This document shows positions 60,164 through 64,000 of a stretch of DNA of 64,000 nt, in pieces; the stretch's first letter is position 1; each line of letters opens with the position of its first letter. The stretch covers positions 3,456,501-3,520,500 of the forward strand of contig JAJFZO010000256.1 in assembly GCA_021397835.1 (NCBI GenBank), read 5' to 3'. Position numbers and translations under genes: made by a program. The notes under the pieces were generated by a model, which did not search any database, had not been told where the DNA came from, and worked only from the letters and a program-made list of their open reading frames with translations. Source of the DNA: Moringa oleifera. Taxonomy: Eukaryota > Streptophyta > Magnoliopsida > Brassicales > Moringaceae.

Positions 60164-62660
60164 AAAGAAAGAGAAGTTTTTCTTTTGTTCTTTTTTTGGT
60201 TTAAACTATATTGGCCTTGATTGGAAGTTGATGATTGTAATTGTAAATATTTTAGTTGTAAACAGATTGATTTCCTCTTCTTCTGATTGACATCTTGTTC
60301 CCCTCCCTTGATATCATGTAAGCACAAAGTTTAAATTTTAAAAATATACTCATATTGATTTTCTTATCTATATAATTTTGAAGTTTAAATCTAATAAAAT
60401 TTAGAGTAAAAATTATATAAGATTTTAGATTTTTTTAAATGATAAATTTAATTTATTAAATTATTTAACATTTAAGAACATTTAAATTAGAAATCTTATA
60501 TAATAGATTTTAATTTGAATTTACCGTGACAAAATTTTAGAATTTTTTTGAATATTAAAATATATATTTTTAAAATTTATATTATCTTTTAAATTAGATT
60601 AATAAACTAATTTGATTTATATTTTTTGACGATTTAGTTGAGATATTTTATAATTTTTATATTAATTATTAAAAATTTAATTTTTATATAAAATTTATAT
60701 TAATTTGCTATTCTTTATTAAAATATTGCAAAATTTAAATTTAATGCTAAATTTGATCTAAATCTTAAATTGATAATAATTTATTATTTATTTAAATTTA
60801 AAGATAAATATAATTTTTTAAAGTATTGATAATTATATTTAAACTAATCCTTTAATTTTTTCCAATATCAAAAGTTTGATAAATTTAAATTTAAATGTAA
60901 TTTATTATATTTTTACGTTTTATTTTTAAATTTTATTATTTGGTGTTAACTTTTCAAATTTTTTGTGTTTATAAGAATGTTTTAGAGTCAAAGGGCAAGA
61001 AGCATTCATTTTCATGAATAAATAAAATATATTTGTTTTATTGTTATCTTCATTCATTTTTTTAAAGATAAACACCTTTCTTTTTTTTTTTCTTTTACTT
61101 CTCTATGTTTGCTAAATTTTTATTCCTATTTTTCAAATTAAAAAAATCAATTTTTGATTGATTAAAAAAATGCTAAACTTATGCTATTCTAAATGATGTT
61201 TCTCATGTAATGATTCGTATGCTTGAGTTTATTTAAATTTCATTAAAAAACATTTGAATTTAGATTTGTAATTTTTATGCTTTTAATGTTTGTGATCTTC
61301 AAGTTTCTTTTCAATTGTTTTTTTATTTTAGAAGTTTATTATTTATTTATCAAAATTTTTAAAAAATAAAACATTGCAAAATTATAATACAAAATTATTT
61401 TGATACAAAACATTAAATTTAAAAATCATATTTTATTTATTATAATTTTTTAAAGTAATACTATTAAATTAATTAGTAGTATAATTATCTAAAATTACAC
61501 ATTAAATATATAAAAAGTAACAAAAATTTAATTTTGATATATAATAATTATAATTATAATTTTTATAGTATAACAGATAAAAACGTCAAATATTGTTTTT
61601 ATTTGTAAGTATTTGACATGATAAAATAATCACAGGTATCCATGATTCCAAACTTACGTATAAAATGAATACCCTTCTTAATCTAAAATAGAATACATTT
61701 TTATTTAAAGTGAAAATAGAATTGCAAACTAACAACAACATACTTTTATAAATTATTCTTACAATAATAACTATAATAAATTATAAAACTAAATATTATT
61801 TTATCTAATAATTTTTGAAGACTTTTAAATAATATCCGTATTGATTAACGTATAACATAATATGAAATAACAAATAAAAATGAGAGCATAATTTTATCTT
61901 ATTTACAAACAAAAGCACCACATGATCATTTTTTATTATTTTATTTAAAAAAATATGAAACGAGGTGAAAATGAAAAAATTTGATTTATTTTGTATAAGA
62001 AAAATTTATATTTATTTATACTATATCAAACTATATCAAAAAACAAGTGTAATGAAAATAAAATAAGATTTCAATTAATAAATTTTAAAACGAGACATGT
62101 ACAAACAAATAAACGAAACTAGACGATTCGATAAAACTCAATTTTTGTTTTGACTAAGTAAAATTAAACTTAACAAACTTCATATTATCTTTTTATTTTG
62201 AATCATCAAATCAAAATTCATTCAATCAAAATTCATAATTAGAATGATTTAAAATCTGAATCATTAAATTTTGATTGTAAATAAAATTTAATTTGGTTTT
62301 TAATTTATAATCAATTTAAATTTAAATTTAATTTAAATTTTAATTAGATTTACATCTAATATTTAATATTTTAATTATAAATTATTAATAAAATTAAATA
62401 AAAATAAAAATAAAAAAATTAAATTTTTTATAATTTTTAAAATTATTTTTTTAAAAAATTGAACTAAAAATTTTAAATAATCAATTTTAATTTTGATTCA
62501 AAATTTATATAATTTATAATAAAATAATTTAAATTACATTCAAAATCACAACTATTTATACTGTTTGATTCAAAATTTAAAAGTTAAAATTCAATTCAAA
62601 TCACTTCAAAATTTAAAAGTCACGATTCAATTTATCAATTTAAATCCATCCCCCTAACTG
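60164..62660. other. Downstream AT-rich region
   Basis: The DGAT3 3' UTR probably ends before 60.35 kb. Beyond it the DNA is extremely AT-rich with MITE-like phrasing near 60.38-60.90 kb and no credible ORF on either strand. Confidence 0.6.
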
Positions 62661-64000
62661 AAAGTTTCACAAATCTTATAAAAATGGATCAATATCAAGT
62701 AAACACTGCTAGCAGTGTGGTAGTCTTACAAGAAGAAACTGGTATATTGCTTGAATATTGCACAAATGGTGTGCCAATATCAGAAACTTGCAGCCAGCCT
62801 GCAACCATTACAACATAACAAGATATGAAAGTAAAGTATTCATTCTATATCAAAAATATAAGTTTTTTTATGCAAAAATCATAAATCTTTATATTCTCCC
62901 ACTTCAATAACTAACTTTCAAAATATGATTTTTTTTAAAAAAAAATTATCACTTGATTTTTTTTTTTAATCATTTCATATTAAAGCATCATCACCATTTT
63001 CAATTGCAATCGTGCAACCTAAATGGTGACATTCATGTTACAGTATTCATTCAGAATTAATCAAGAAACTAATGCATAGCCAACTTACAGGGACGTCAGA
63101 ATTGCAAGACCTTATAAGGGTTTGAAGTCTTTGAGTTCTCTCACTTCGATAGCTAGCTTTTAAAACGCAATTCTTTCAAGATTCTTAAAAGGTTATTGTT
63201 TATTTTGATCCACCGTGTTTATTATAACTGCCTCCATACTGACTAAAACACGTACAGCTTTTTCCAAATGCAGATGGTTAGGGTGAATCATGTCTTCCAC
63301 AAGGCTTGGAACATTACAATTATACTAATATCTAAACATAGTCTACGAGTTAACCCAGCAGACAACCACGTTATTTGTCAATTTATGAAAGGGAGAGAAA
63401 CCTTTATCACAGGAAGCATAGCAGTTGTCCTCTTTGCTTGAGCAATGGTTCAAGAAGTGACTCGTCTGCAACACAATCTGGAAGAAACATGACTTCCAGA
63501 ACAGTAAAAACCCAGAATATAGATGGAATAATAAAAGATCATAATCTGCATCAATGAATATAATCTACACAAGTGCACGCCCACCACACAGAGTGGTCCA
63601 ACATTAACAGAAAGTATATTGCATCTAAGAAAAACTGAAGCATTAGATCTCCCAAAGAAATGGTGAATGGTCCTAATGACCGCTGTAGTTTCTTACTAAA
63701 TGTTTTTCTTTCTGAAAAAGTAAAGGTTTGAAGACATAAACCTATCTCCTTCCTGAAGGATGGAGAATTTACATTGAACATACACCCCTGAGAAGAAAAG
63801 AAGAAGAAAGCAAGAAATGCTTACACAAGGCCAATTACAAAGAAACAAGCTAGCCAAAGCCCAAGGAAAAGAGAGTAATCCTAAAGTTCCATAGAGATCT
63901 AATAGCAGCTTAGGATAGTACTTTTTTCCAGACAGAGATAAGATAGGCTCAAGTAACCCCATTAATGAGCAGTTATCCTTAAGCTAATACCAACAATTGG
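62661..64000. other. Unassigned right edge, possibly part of a gene beyond the window
   Basis: Base composition becomes more balanced from 62.66 kb. Short ORFs occur on both strands: 44 codons from 62684 on the plus strand, 60 codons at 63375-63557 on plus, and 76 and 88 codons on minus. None matches a family that I know. On the minus strand a short stretch around 63420-63500 has splice-acceptor-like TTCTTCCAG and locally coding-like sequence in more than one frame. It could be the 3' part (UTR, last exon or intron) of a minus-strand gene entering from the right. Confidence 0.3.

Overview
The window is nuclear DNA from a flowering plant, most likely a woody dicot. The genes have plant intron structure (short exons with GT-AG introns), the gene families are plant-specific (lignin CAD, UGT84 glycosyltransferases, PIP-type peptide precursors, DGAT3), and genes sit as islands in very AT-rich intergenic DNA. 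There are no operons, CRISPR arrays or prokaryotic features. The species cannot be named from the sequence alone.

Layout, left to right: 1-3.1 kb AT-rich DNA with a MITE-like element; 3.35-9.6 kb (+) a complete 10-exon UNC-50 family gene (252 aa) with one GC-AG intron; 11.75-13.5 kb (-) a complete 5-exon cinnamyl alcohol dehydrogenase (357 aa); 18.5 kb a short telomere-like CCCTAA array; 19.0-23.5 kb (-) a complete 10-exon mitochondrial-type RNA pseudouridine synthase (473 aa); 24.4 kb (-) and 29.7 kb (+) two single-exon secreted peptide precursors with paired SGPS...GH cores (PIP/PIPL type); 33.3-34.8 kb (+) an intact UGT84B-like glucosyltransferase; 37.9-39.4 kb (+) a broken UGT84A-like copy; 41.6 kb a 3'-end relic of a third copy; 44.5-45.9 kb (+) an intact UGT84A-like gene; 47.9-52.0 kb (-) a complete 9-exon LIP1-type acid lipase (420 aa); 53.7-54.5 kb (+) a gutted methylthioribose kinase pseudogene; 54.6 kb (-) a tRNA-Gly(TCC); 58.4-60.2 kb (+) a complete 2-exon DGAT3 (382 aa) with a thioredoxin-like [2Fe-2S] domain; 60.2-64 kb AT-rich DNA and an unassigned right edge.

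The exon models were made by hand. For every intact spliced gene the exon lengths sum to a multiple of three and join into one uninterrupted protein, which is strong internal support. The genes do not form one pathway. Themes are phenylpropanoid and acyl-glucose metabolism (CAD, UGT84), lipid metabolism (LIP1, DGAT3) and peptide signalling. From memory, two gene pairs are close neighbours in Arabidopsis (LIP1/UNC-50 and RPU4/CAD4), so the region looks like an old conserved block expanded by local UGT84 duplication and AT-rich elements.

The most distinctive biology is the UGT84A birth-and-death cluster (intact gene, pseudogene, relic with shared downstream flank), the pair of PIP-like peptide genes, the hexameric telomere-like tract, and a family of roughly 0.5 kb AT-rich elements with long terminal inverted repeats. 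I found no clear previously undescribed system.
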